This document shows positions 1 to 7,523 of a DNA stretch of 14,808 nucleotides, piece after piece. Origin of the DNA: an uncultured Alphaproteobacteria bacterium (GTDB lineage Bacteria > Pseudomonadota > Alphaproteobacteria > UBA3830); NCBI GenBank assembly GCA_905233775.1, contig CAJOEB010000008.1, forward strand, positions 1-14,808, read 5' to 3'. Position 1 is the stretch's first letter. Every line of letters starts with the position of its first letter. The notes below the pieces were generated by a model, which was not told the origin of the DNA, made no database searches, and was given only the letters and a program-made list of their open reading frames with translations. The position numbers and the translations under genes are program-made.

Positions 1-2324
1 ACATATTCCGTAGAATATCGCTCATAGTATTTCAGTCCTCTCTGGATATATTCGTTACGCTCGTCGTTTGTTTCTCCGTGAAGTAATGCTACAAACTGCT
101 GCGTAGCATACACCTGACCAACCGTTGTAACCGGTTCGAGTCGTGCGGCTCTGTTTATATGGCCTCCATAGAAATTCATTTTCTTAATAAACGGATCCAT
201 AGCTATAAATACAGGTCCTGAATGCAATGAAATTCTGGCTCTTATAGGAAATGGAAATTCCGGATATTTCTTGCCCAATGACTCTATAATATCGCAATAT
301 CTAAGACCGAAATCCGCAATTTTTATTGCGCTATCAGCAACTGCAAACACAGCATCACCCCAAGTGTTCAGTGATTCCAAATCCATTCCGATTTTCTCCA
401 TAGCTTTGTTCAATTTATCTAGGAAATCAAGGAAAGATGGAATATGCTCGTCTTGCAATTTACTGTATCCTGAAAGATCAGAGAACATCATCGATTTTAT
501 AACACGATCAGGAGACTTCGATATAAACGGATCAAAGGATATTGTTCCCTGCTGTTTCGTAACAAGTGTTGGATCAATCTTTTCGACTGCTCCGTCAGAA
601 TTACTGATTTCATCCAAATCGATTAGATGTAAAGTGCTAATATTCGACCATCTATCAATAAAATCAGCAGGTCCGCCCGGTAATGATTCAGTACGCGAAT
701 GCCAAACCGCCATCAAATGAGGCTCTGTCGTTAAAAACTTACCTCGCATAACCGCGCTGCCGTGCATAACGTGATTTGAAAACCGATACAACATATCATG
801 GCCGAGATATTTGTCTTCGCAAGCAAAACTTACTGTATGAGCTGTTGCTAAAACTTTCTCAAAACGTTTTTCCCAACGAGGTCCCGCATGTCTTACGTTT
901 GTTTCAATAAAATCCGATATAGAAAACGGCAAAATGATGTTTATTTCTCCGCCCAAACTTTGCAATGCTTCAATAAATATAATATCAGCACCGCAAGATG
1001 CTGAACTGTAACCGATTTTTGCATCAATTTCTTTCAATTTTTCCGTGATAATTCGTTTAACATCGTTTTCTATATCAGGCGGAAACAATGCAGTCTGGAA
1101 ACTCGGATGGTCAATTGCATGTCCCGTGAAAACAACAATTGTAGGCGGAACTAATATTTCAAGTGCCTGATTTGGTACCTTAAAACCCGCATCTCTCAAG
1201 AAATACAGCTGCTGTCTTGCCGTAACAACAGCAATATAGTTGACAGTCTCTCGCTGTTTCATCGCCTCTTCATATAATTTGCAAGCGTCATCTTCTCTTC
1301 CAAGCAACAATTGTGCTTCAGCAAGGTCTATAAGCTCACCAAATGATGCCTCTAAACCATAAGGAGGAAGGAGTTTCAAGACATCTGCCGCTAATTTTTT
1401 CGCTTGAGCATCATCGCCTGTAAGCCAGGACAACCACGCAGCGTTCATACCTGTTGATGTCTGCTTATCTCTATTAAATGACGCTAAATACAGTTCACGA
1501 GATAATTCAAGATCTCTACAATGGTGAGAATACTTCCATGATTCTTTGAAAATCAAACCTATTCCGCTAAGTAATTCCGGCGATTCTTCTTTCATAACCG
1601 GGCTTTTGCACAGATCTTCTACTAAAAGCATCATATTGCCCGTAGCTTCATCCAACTGAGGTTGAACTCCGAGAATTTTGTAGACCATATTTTTACATTC
1701 ATCTACAGCTCCTGTCTTCAGAAGTACTAACGCATATGCTTGAGCCAGCTCTTTGTTTTCCGGATCTTTGTTAAATGCTTTTTTTGCTATGGTATGAGCC
1801 TTAAACATATGCCCTGTAGCTATTAATGTTGCGATTTGTTTTTCTATTCCTTCACATTTAGTGGCAGCAATAATCTCTTCATCATCTTCATCATCGTCAT
1901 CTTCTTCCGGAATAACATCTCCCTTTTGCGGTGCAGATGCCGCCTCGATTGGTTGTTCTGTCGATTGTGCGGAAGTTTTTATCGTTTGTTCGGAAGCTGT
2001 TGTATTTGCTTCTTCATTTTTAGCATCACCAGATACAGACTTATCTGATGTCCCATCCTCTCTGATGTACGTTATTCTCTCATCATATAATTCGTCTGAG
2101 TGTTTTGATGTTTCATTACCACTTTTAAAATCAGCCTTATTATCAACTTTATCACCAGATTTATCATCAGAAGATTTTGATCTTATTTCCGTTGTTGTAG
2201 CAGATACATCAGTTTGTTTTTCAGAATTCTGCTGTTTTTCCGATTTTGTTTCGGTATTTTCGGTATTCTTTGTATCTTCTGTTACAGTTCCTTCGCCTGT
2301 TTTCTTATCTTTATCTTTCGACAT
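1..2324 (-). CDS. Class III adenylate/guanylate cyclase with TPR-like and Rossmann-like domains (C-terminus cut by window edge)
   Basis: Predicted soluble enzyme making cAMP (or cGMP) from the nucleoside triphosphate. I read 774 codons; the C-terminus lies outside the window. Domains in order: a polar, acidic, Ser/Thr-rich tail (about 1-150, ending in a run of Asp/Glu); helical TPR-like repeats (about 155-390); a Rossmann-like segment starting at VVFTGHAID (about 395) with SCGADIIFIEAL and ILPF, resembling the LOG/SLOG nucleotide-binding fold; then the cyclase domain. The cyclase metal-binding aspartates are D616 (MFSDLSGYS) and D657 (NTWGDAVF); the transition-state pair is N724 and R728 (HINRAARLEP). 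No membrane segment or signal peptide is visible, so it should be cytoplasmic. The start MSKDKDKK has only a weak ribosome-binding site. It is divergent from the receiver/kinase gene, with 115 bases between starts. The cyclase assignment is firm; substrate and the role of the middle domain are inferred. Confidence 0.88.
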   Translation of the reverse strand, partial: MSKDKDKKTGEGTVTEDTKNTENTETKSEKQQNSEKQTDVSATTTEIRSKSSDDKSGDKVDNKADFKSGNETSKHSDELYDERITYIREDGTSDKSVSGDAKNEEANTTASEQTIKTSAQSTEQPIEAASAPQKGDVIPEEDDDDEDDEEIIAATKCEGIEKQIATLIATGHMFKAHTIAKKAFNKDPENKELAQAYALVLLKTGAVDECKNMVYKILGVQPQLDEATGNMMLLVEDLCKSPVMKEESPELLSGIGLIFKESWKYSHHCRDLELSRELYLASFNRDKQTSTGMNAAWLSWLTGDDAQAKKLAADVLKLLPPYGLEASFGELIDLAEAQLLLGREDDACKLYEEAMKQRETVNYIAVVTARQQLYFLRDAGFKVPNQALEILVPPTIVVFTGHAIDHPSFQTALFPPDIENDVKRIITEKLKEIDAKIGYSSASCGADIIFIEALQSLGGEINIILPFSISDFIETNVRHAGPRWEKRFEKVLATAHTVSFACEDKYLGHDMLYRFSNHVMHGSAVMRGKFLTTEPHLMAVWHSRTESLPGGPADFIDRWSNISTLHLIDLDEISNSDGAVEKIDPTLVTKQQGTISFDPFISKSPDRVIKSMMFSDLSGYSKLQDEHIPSFLDFLDKLNKAMEKIGMDLESLNTWGDAVFAVADSAIKIADFGLRYCDIIESLGKKYPEFPFPIRARISLHSGPVFIAMDPFIKKMNFYGGHINRAARLEPVTTVGQVYATQQFVALLHGETNDERNEYIQRGLKYYERYSTEY

Positions 2325-2439
2325 TTGCAAATTCCCATTTAACAAATCTATTACTCATAGCAATATATAGGATAAACAAAAAAACTTAACTTTTGGTAAA
2401 AAATTAAATTAAATTATTCAATAAAAAATTAACTATTTT

Positions 2440-3714
2440 ATGCGTAAAATAACAAGAAAAACGGGTTTTATAAAAATGGCGGAAACAGCAGAACAAATTG
2501 TTACACATAGGCAGGCAAAAATTCTGGTGATAGATGATCATGAAAGCGCAAGAAATCTGCTAAAAAGAAGACTGGCCATATACGGGTATGAAGTATTACC
2601 CGCAGGAGACTCTGAACGTGCGTTGAAACTTCTGCAAACTCAACCAATTGATGTTATCTTTCTGAACATGTTTCTAGGAGGAAAAAGCAGCTACGATTTT
2701 TTGAAAACTCTTAAAGACAACGAAAAATTAAAAGCTATTCCGGTTATTATGATGTCCAGCGACAGCGATATGGAACTCATCGTACGGTGTATTGAAGCCG
2801 GTGCGGAAGATTATATGGTGAAGCCTCTAAATCAGACACTTTTGAGAGCGCGACTTTCCAATTGTATCGCGAGAAAAGAAGCATATGATAAAGAAATAGC
2901 GTATCTGGCCAAGATTGAACAAGGACAAAAACAAATCGTTGCACAAGAAAAAATGGCATCAATTGGTGTTTTAGTCAGTTCTATATCTCAAGAATTAAAA
3001 AACCCACTGAATTTTATTATTAATTTTGCGGGAGTCAGCGCTGAAATATGCTCAGAACTATGCGCAAATGTAGAATCGAAAAAAGAAAAAATAGATTCGG
3101 AAACTTTTGATTATCTGAATACAAATCTGAAGAAATTTCAATCCAACGTTAAAAAAGTATCAGAATACGGACAAAACGCCGATAAAATATTGAGGTTCAT
3201 GTTATCGCAATCGAATGAAGACAGCGGACAAAAACATCCGGCAAACATAAATAAAATCGTTACTCAAACTATCAGCATGTTGCTATCGTCATATAAGAGC
3301 AGCGGAAAAAGCAATCTTCCGCAAATAGATACGGCTCTTGATAACGCTGTACCGCATATTATGCTATCCACTCAATCAATGAGTAAAGCGATATACAATA
3401 TACTGGATAACGCTGTCTATTCTGTCATGGAAAAATATGAAGAAGATATATCACAAGCAAAAATCAAAATAACAACAGAGAACACCCCTGACTCTGTAGG
3501 CATAACCATACGTGATAACGGAACCGGAATAAAAGACGATATTAAAGACAAAATTTTCAACCCGTTCTTCACGACAAAACCAGAAGGAACAGGCGTGGGA
3601 TTAGGACTATCAAGCGCAAAAGAAATCATAGACGATCACAAGGGCGATATAAGCATGAATTCTAACGAAGGTGAATTCTCGGAATTTAAAATAACTGTAC
3701 CAAAAGCAAGATAA
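2440..3714 (+). CDS. Receiver-histidine kinase protein lacking both phosphoacceptor residues
   Basis: A 424-residue soluble signalling protein with a receiver domain (about 26-140), a short coiled linker, a HisKA-like dimerisation helix (about 168-260) and a HATPase_c domain (about 305-422). The receiver keeps the acidic pair D32-D33, S106 and K128, but the phosphoacceptor position is Asn76 (FLNMFLGG, codon AAC at 2665-2667). The H-box reads SISQELKNPLNF, so the phosphorylated His is Gln184 (codon CAA at 2989-2991). The ATP-binding N-box (N320, N324), G1 (DNGTGI, 359-364), F-box (FNPFFTTK) and G2 (GTGVGLGL) look intact. It may therefore bind ATP without phosphotransfer, acting as a scaffold, pseudokinase or phosphatase. 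No membrane segment. MAETAEQI at 2476 is an equally plausible start, since neither ATG has a clear ribosome-binding site. The gene ends 181 bases before the glycosyltransferase. Confidence 0.9.
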   Translation: MRKITRKTGFIKMAETAEQIVTHRQAKILVIDDHESARNLLKRRLAIYGYEVLPAGDSERALKLLQTQPIDVIFLNMFLGGKSSYDFLKTLKDNEKLKAIPVIMMSSDSDMELIVRCIEAGAEDYMVKPLNQTLLRARLSNCIARKEAYDKEIAYLAKIEQGQKQIVAQEKMASIGVLVSSISQELKNPLNFIINFAGVSAEICSELCANVESKKEKIDSETFDYLNTNLKKFQSNVKKVSEYGQNADKILRFMLSQSNEDSGQKHPANINKIVTQTISMLLSSYKSSGKSNLPQIDTALDNAVPHIMLSTQSMSKAIYNILDNAVYSVMEKYEEDISQAKIKITTENTPDSVGITIRDNGTGIKDDIKDKIFNPFFTTKPEGTGVGLGLSSAKEIIDDHKGDISMNSNEGEFSEFKITVPKAR

Positions 3715-3774
3715 ATTTACTAAAAATTAATACTTGTTCAATACGATTTCTTATCAATAGATATAGTCAATAAT

Positions 3775-3864
3775 AGAGATCTTGCGAAAGTCGAAAATGG
3801 CATTTGGAAGACGCTGATTATCAGTACAAAAAAAATGCCTAAAATGACTTTCCCGAAATCTCTA
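3775..3864. repeat. Small inverted-repeat (MITE-like) element, copy 1
   Basis: The left arm, AGAGATCTTGCGAAAGTCG continuing through AAAATGGCATTT, is matched in inverted orientation by the right arm, AAAATGCCTAAAATGACTTT continuing through CCCGAAATCTCTA. About 30 bases per arm pair imperfectly around a core of roughly 25 bases. The motif TTGCGAAAGTCGAAAATG recurs in a second element near 7277-7363. TA flanks both outer ends, which would suit a transposon with a TA target. No transposase lies inside. It sits 32 bases upstream of the glycosyltransferase start and may contribute transcription signals. The family is unknown; an IS5-like parent is a guess from the shape of the ends. Confidence 0.65.
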
Positions 3865-3895
3865 ATAGATATAGATAGGATATTGTATAAATCTT

Positions 3896-5284
3896 ATGAG
3901 AAAGCTAAAGAAATTACTGCGAAAATTGTCTCATGCCGTTATTTTTATAATGATGCTTGTAGTTTTTTTGTTAGGAGAATTAATTTTCTGTTCCAAAGCA
4001 ACTTTCAGAGATTTTTTTACGACCGAAAAAGTTTCTGCCCTAAATGATCGACCAAAACATATAACAAAAAATATAATAGTTGATGCTCTCGGCATAAGTA
4101 CCAACGGAGGAATAAAAACATTAACTGAAAATGTGATAAATGGCATTGCTGAGAAAAGACCAAATTGGTATTTCACTGTTTTAGGACGTCCTGATATTGA
4201 ACAGCCGTTTAATTTTAAAAGCAATAACATCAAAATTGTATACGTTGATTACTCATTTTCAAATGCTTTAATAACAATTTGCAATATATTGAATTTTTTC
4301 ACTTTTGGATTAGTTCGCGATCAACTAATGCAACTTTTGTTCTACGATAATATATTGTTTAATAAGAGTAGTTGCGATTTATATTTCGATCCTTACGCCG
4401 AATTTGTTGTAAATGATTATTCAATACCAAAAATATCAGTAATTCATGACATATTATATTTCGATGTGCTAAAACATTTCAGTAACGAATCTGTATTATG
4501 GAGAAAAGCAAACGCACCGAAAATCATTACTTCATCAAAGAAAATTATTACTGTTTCAGATTTTTCAAGGAATAAAATAATTGACTCATATAATCTGAAT
4601 AGCGATTTTGTACAAACAATACATATAAAACTGGCAAACAGAATAAAAAATAGTGAACGAACACCTGAATTTGAAAAATCTACATTGGAAAAATTCAGAT
4701 TAAACGCAAAAAAGTATCTTATTTATCCTTCAATTGTACGTACTCACAAAAATCATGCTCGACTTTTTCAAGCATTTACAAAATTCATGAAACATCAAAA
4801 TAAAATATGCGATCTAAAACTTGTAATAGTAGGAACTGTAAGTCCGGAAGTTATAAAGGATCTAAACAAATTAATAGAAGAAAATTGCGATAACAAAGAA
4901 CAAAGTGAGTATATAAAAAACCAAATCGTATTTACAAATTTTATTCCGAATGCTGAGTTAGACATCTTGCTTTCAAATGCCCTTGCAATGATCTTCCCGT
5001 CTCTGTATGAAGGTTTTGGAATGCCGATAATAGAAGCTATGAATGCAGGTATCCCTGTGGCTTGCAGTAATGTAACAAGTCTGCCGGAAGTAGCCGGAAA
5101 CGCAGCATTATTCTTTGATCCACGTAATGTAGACGAAATAACGGACACCATTGACAAAATTTACAGAGATAAAAAACTAAGAAATAAGTTAATTCAACTT
5201 GGATTTGAGCGTGCAAAATACTTTTCAGATAAAAATTCAATGATTGATGAATACATACAAGTATTCGAACAATATATGAACTGA
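3896..5284 (+). CDS. Family 4 (GT-B fold) glycosyltransferase with N-terminal membrane segment
   Basis: 462 residues. The C-terminal half is a typical family 4 retaining glycosyltransferase, moving a sugar from a nucleotide-sugar donor to a lipid- or polysaccharide-linked acceptor. Visible signatures are NGGIKTLTENV near the N-terminal Rossmann start, YPSIVRTHKNH before the second Rossmann domain, and the donor-site EX7E motif PSLYEGFGMPIIEAMNAG (E372, E380), followed by TSLPEVAGNAALFFDP. Residues 1-12 are strongly basic and 13-33 are hydrophobic, giving an anchor or signal-like segment that is not usual for this family; positive-inside topology would place the catalytic part outside the cytoplasm, so the helix may instead lie flat in the membrane. 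ATG 3896 is the first start after an in-frame stop, and its ribosome-binding site is poor. It precedes the pilin-like pair and could glycosylate a surface polymer or protein, but no linkage is shown. Confidence 0.87.
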   Translation: MRKLKKLLRKLSHAVIFIMMLVVFLLGELIFCSKATFRDFFTTEKVSALNDRPKHITKNIIVDALGISTNGGIKTLTENVINGIAEKRPNWYFTVLGRPDIEQPFNFKSNNIKIVYVDYSFSNALITICNILNFFTFGLVRDQLMQLLFYDNILFNKSSCDLYFDPYAEFVVNDYSIPKISVIHDILYFDVLKHFSNESVLWRKANAPKIITSSKKIITVSDFSRNKIIDSYNLNSDFVQTIHIKLANRIKNSERTPEFEKSTLEKFRLNAKKYLIYPSIVRTHKNHARLFQAFTKFMKHQNKICDLKLVIVGTVSPEVIKDLNKLIEENCDNKEQSEYIKNQIVFTNFIPNAELDILLSNALAMIFPSLYEGFGMPIIEAMNAGIPVACSNVTSLPEVAGNAALFFDPRNVDEITDTIDKIYRDKKLRNKLIQLGFERAKYFSDKNSMIDEYIQVFEQYMN

Positions 5285-5358
5285 ATATGAAATGAAAAAA
5301 AAATCTACAGTTCGGTTCCTTCAAATAATTTAACAGAAATAATATAATAGAAAAACAA

Positions 5359-5384
5359 TTTATCATTTTCTTAATTATTTCTAG
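5359..5384 (+). promoter_or_regulatory. Conserved upstream block of pilin-like gene A
   Basis: These 26 bases (TTTATCATTTTCTTAATTAT then TTCTAG) are identical to 6342-6367 in front of the paralogous gene. One base after each block comes a -10-like hexamer at the same offset: TAAAAT at 5386-5391 here and TATAAC at 6369-6374 there. The flanks are much less similar, so the block is probably retained promoter or activator-binding sequence rather than a general remnant of duplication. The -35 element is not obvious. Confidence 0.55.
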
Positions 5385-5437
5385 GTAAAATTTAACAAAA
5401 TTCAGTAATAACAAACATAATAAGGACACTTTTTACC

Positions 5438-6222
5438 ATGCAATCATTATTTAGATCGTTTTCTAAGAATACTCACAGGGGGGGGGTAGTCGATATTATT
5501 TATCGGAAATAAGATTTTTCAGATTCTTTGAAATTTTTCGTACAATTTTTAAAAAAAGATACCTTGCAAAATCTAATTGTTATGGCAGCGTACTTGTTGA
5601 ATTTGCTTTTTCTATTCCTGTGTTAATCTCATTATTATTTTTCTTGAGTGATCATTATCGTATATATGAGTTAAAAAATAAAATCAAAACATCCACATAT
5701 CTGTATGCCAGCATGATACAACAAATCAGTAATATGGAAATCGAAAAAACACTCAAATTAAATGACTTAAAAAGGATATTTTGGGCTAGTGGTTTTAATT
5801 TCTTTCATGGTAGCAGTGCATTTTATCCATATCCTTTAGGCATATACTGTTTATCAAGACTACATTACGTTAAGAAAAAAAGCAAATCTGAATATGACTA
5901 TCAACTTATAAGACTTAGTACAGGTTATAATGGAATTTTCTCGAGTCCGACAAAACGCATAAATCATTTACGTACTGATGTAAACACAAAAACGCCAAGC
6001 GAAATAGAAACTATACACCCTGATTTAGTCTGTGACAGAGATGGTGATGAACGTCTACTTATCGAATATTGGTATGGAAAAACGGGCTACAGCAAATCTA
6101 AATTAGGATTTTTTATAATAGATCCGCATCTAGGCGGTAATGCTGCTACTACTGATATTGGTGTTTTCAGCTATCGCTTGGTTATTGTACCAAAACCCGG
6201 ACTGTTTCCTGTGATAAATTAG
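5438..6222 (+). CDS. TadE/pseudopilin-like protein A, 5' poly(G) frameshift (OFF register)
   Basis: TAAGGACA (5421-5428) precedes ATG 5438, which opens MQSLFRSFSKNTHR and then enters nine G (5478-5486). As read, translation stops at TAA 5510-5512 after 24 residues. The long open frame is shifted by one base; adding one G gives a continuous 261-residue protein. That frame has no ATG, GTG or TTG between its upstream stop (5464) and GTG 5620, and starting at GTG 5620 would cut off the key motif. The restored protein has a basic leader of about 50 residues, then GSVLVEFAFSIPVLI, with Gly before the predicted cleavage site and Glu at +5. This is the prepilin-peptidase pattern of TadE-like and type IV pseudopilins. 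A roughly 200-residue external domain follows. It is a paralogue of gene B (shared HYR-YELK-KIK, LNFFH or FNFFH, DERL, PKPGLFP). The TadE label rests on motif and topology only. The gene could be phase-variable, recoded, or miscalled. Confidence 0.72.
5478..5486 (+). repeat. Poly(G)9 tract in gene A
   Basis: Nine consecutive G lie 40 bases into the coding sequence of a very AT-rich locus. The count sets the reading frame: nine leaves gene A closed, while ten or seven would join ATG 5438 to the pilin-like frame. The tract contains a run on which a -1 ribosomal shift would give the same fusion. The paralogue has an equivalent tract at 6454-6462. Confidence 0.95.
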
Positions 6223-6341
6223 TAATTCTTGCTATGATACTTTCTAAACGAATATAAAAATGCTTACCAATGTTAATTGTAAGTTACAATTAATATTAAT
6301 TAATCAATTAATAAATCAATAATGTCAGTTTAGTCATAACT

Positions 6342-6367
6342 TTTATCATTTTCTTAATTATTTCTAG
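6342..6367 (+). promoter_or_regulatory. Conserved upstream block of pilin-like gene B
   Basis: Identical over 26 bases to 5359-5384, and followed after one base by TATAAC (6369-6374) as a possible -10 element. The block ends 35 bases before ATG 6403, against 53 bases in gene A, so only the promoter-proximal part and the ribosome-binding site (AAGGA, 6389-6393) are strictly kept. This implies gene B has its own promoter and need not depend on read-through from gene A. Confidence 0.55.
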
Positions 6368-6402
6368 ATATAACTTATTTACTTGAATAAGGACATTTTA
6401 TT

Positions 6403-7205
6403 ATGCGATTATCATTTAAACCATTCTCTAACAGCAAAAACAACACCACCCATGGGGGGGGGTAATCGTTTATCTCAAAAAGATTGTTAGACGTTTTTCT
6501 AAATTTTCTCTATATCATCAGAATAGGAAAAATCATAACCGAACAAACAACATATTATTATATGATATATTACTAAACTACAAAGGCAGCATCCTAATTG
6601 AATTCGCGTTTTCTATTCCTGTTTTGATTAGTCTTCTTTTCTTCGCTTGCGACCATTATCGTTTCTATGAATTAAAAGATAAAATCAAATCATCAGCGTA
6701 TTTTGCTGCCAGCATGCTTCAACAAATTGGAAATACGAGAAGCAACAAACAGATAAAATTAAATGATCTTCGTTATATAACATATGCAAGCTGCTTAAAC
6801 TTCTTTCATACTAACTCAATGTTTTATCCATGGTCATTTGGAATATGTTATGCTGTAAATTATACATGGGTAAAACGAATTAACAACAATAGCTATTCTC
6901 GTCAAGGTGCTTGGACAACAGCTGAGAGAAAAAGTTCAATTTCTCCAGAAACAATGCATTGCTTCTTTTGTCCGCAATCCACAAAAACCTTAGCAGAAGT
7001 TTTGCAAGAGGATCAGGATCTAATCTGCTATAAAGACGAAGATGAACGATTAGTAATAACTTGTTATTACTATAAAACAGAAAATTACAATAAATCATTA
7101 CTCGGATTTTATATATTAGAACCTAGTCTTCTTGAAAATACAGTACTTATTAAATATAAATTAGTCATAACCCCAAAACCGGGATTATTTCCCGGCACAA
7201 ATTAA
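6403..7205 (+). CDS. TadE/pseudopilin-like protein B, 5' poly(G) frameshift (OFF register)
   Basis: A tandem paralogue of gene A, starting 180 bases after gene A's stop. AAGGACA precedes ATG 6403, giving MRLSFKPFSNSKNNTTH and three Gly codons. As read, TAA at 6463-6465 comes immediately after the nine G (6454-6462), leaving a 20-residue peptide. One extra G opens a 267-residue protein: a basic leader of about 61 residues, then GSILIEFAFSIPVLI with Glu at +5, a single hydrophobic helix, then an external domain ending PKPGLFP. The shifted frame has no ATG, GTG or TTG until TTG 6624, which lies inside the hydrophobic helix and would discard the motif. The external part is rich in Tyr, Phe and Cys, and only one Cys (DLVC/DLIC) is clearly shared with gene A. 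Leader and external domain diverge more than the prepilin segment, consistent with an old duplication under surface diversification. Exact function is unknown. Confidence 0.72.
6454..6462 (+). repeat. Poly(G)9 tract in gene B
   Basis: Nine consecutive G, 51 bases after ATG 6403 and directly before TAA. It has the same length, codon neighbourhood and required change (+1) as the tract in gene A, although the surrounding bases differ. In an AT-rich genome this recurrence is hard to explain without selection or a specific mechanism. Confidence 0.95.
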
Positions 7206-7276
7206 CAAAAATTATGGATGAAAAAATCATAATTACAAACAAATCAAAACAAAAAACAGCTGTTTATCATATATTA

Positions 7277-7363
7277 GATCTCTTGCGAAAGTAATTTTGT
7301 ACTATTTATTATCTCTAATAATCAAATTCTCAAAAATGTCATTTTCGACTTTCGCAATAACCC
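7277..7363. repeat. Small inverted-repeat (MITE-like) element, copy 2
   Basis: TTGCGAAAGT (7283-7292) is matched by its inverted copy ACTTTCGCAA (7348-7357). The right arm extends as AAAATGTCATTTTCGACTTT and so shares the TTGCGAAAGTCGAAAATG motif with the element at 3775-3864. The left arm has diverged after the first ten bases. It contains no coding sequence. It accounts for the middle of the gap between gene B and murJ (7206-7523); the rest of that gap holds only AT-rich sequence and the murJ terminator. Confidence 0.6.
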
Positions 7364-7453
7364 TATTGGATGGGAATAAAACAAGAAACCAAATACGATA
7401 GATATAGATACTGTTTTAGATGATGATGAAGTACAAATCAGATAATCAGCTAC

Positions 7454-7493
7454 AAAAAAAAAGTCCCTGAGATTTTTATAATATCGCAGGGAC
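7454..7493 (-). terminator. Rho-independent terminator of murJ
   Basis: Read on the minus strand, GTCCCTG and CAGGGAC (7487-7493 with 7463-7469) form a 7-pair stem around a 17-base loop, followed directly by nine T (complement of 7454-7462). It lies 30 bases beyond the murJ stop, the classic position. Confidence 0.85.
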
Positions 7494-7523
7494 CAGCTAA
7501 ACAGCTAACAAAAAGGAGTGTTG

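Noticed and set aside
271..2370. Plus-strand open frames at 271-720 and 1836-2370, including a Ser-rich run
   Set aside because: They lie antisense to the cyclase. The Ser run is only the complement of its Asp/Glu-rich tail, and the cyclase motifs on the other strand are decisive.
3835..4047. Open frame of 70 codons starting inside the inverted-repeat element
   Set aside because: It overlaps the glycosyltransferase start in another frame, has no ribosome-binding site and shows no recognisable motif.
4795..5429. Minus-strand frames across the end of the glycosyltransferase
   Set aside because: Antisense shadows of a well-supported gene, with no motifs of their own.
5620..6222. Taking GTG 5620 as the true start of gene A (and TTG 6624 for gene B)
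   Set aside because: Both starts fall inside the hydrophobic helix, lack ribosome-binding sites and discard the conserved GS[VI]L[VI]EFAFSIPV segment that lies in the same open frame just upstream.
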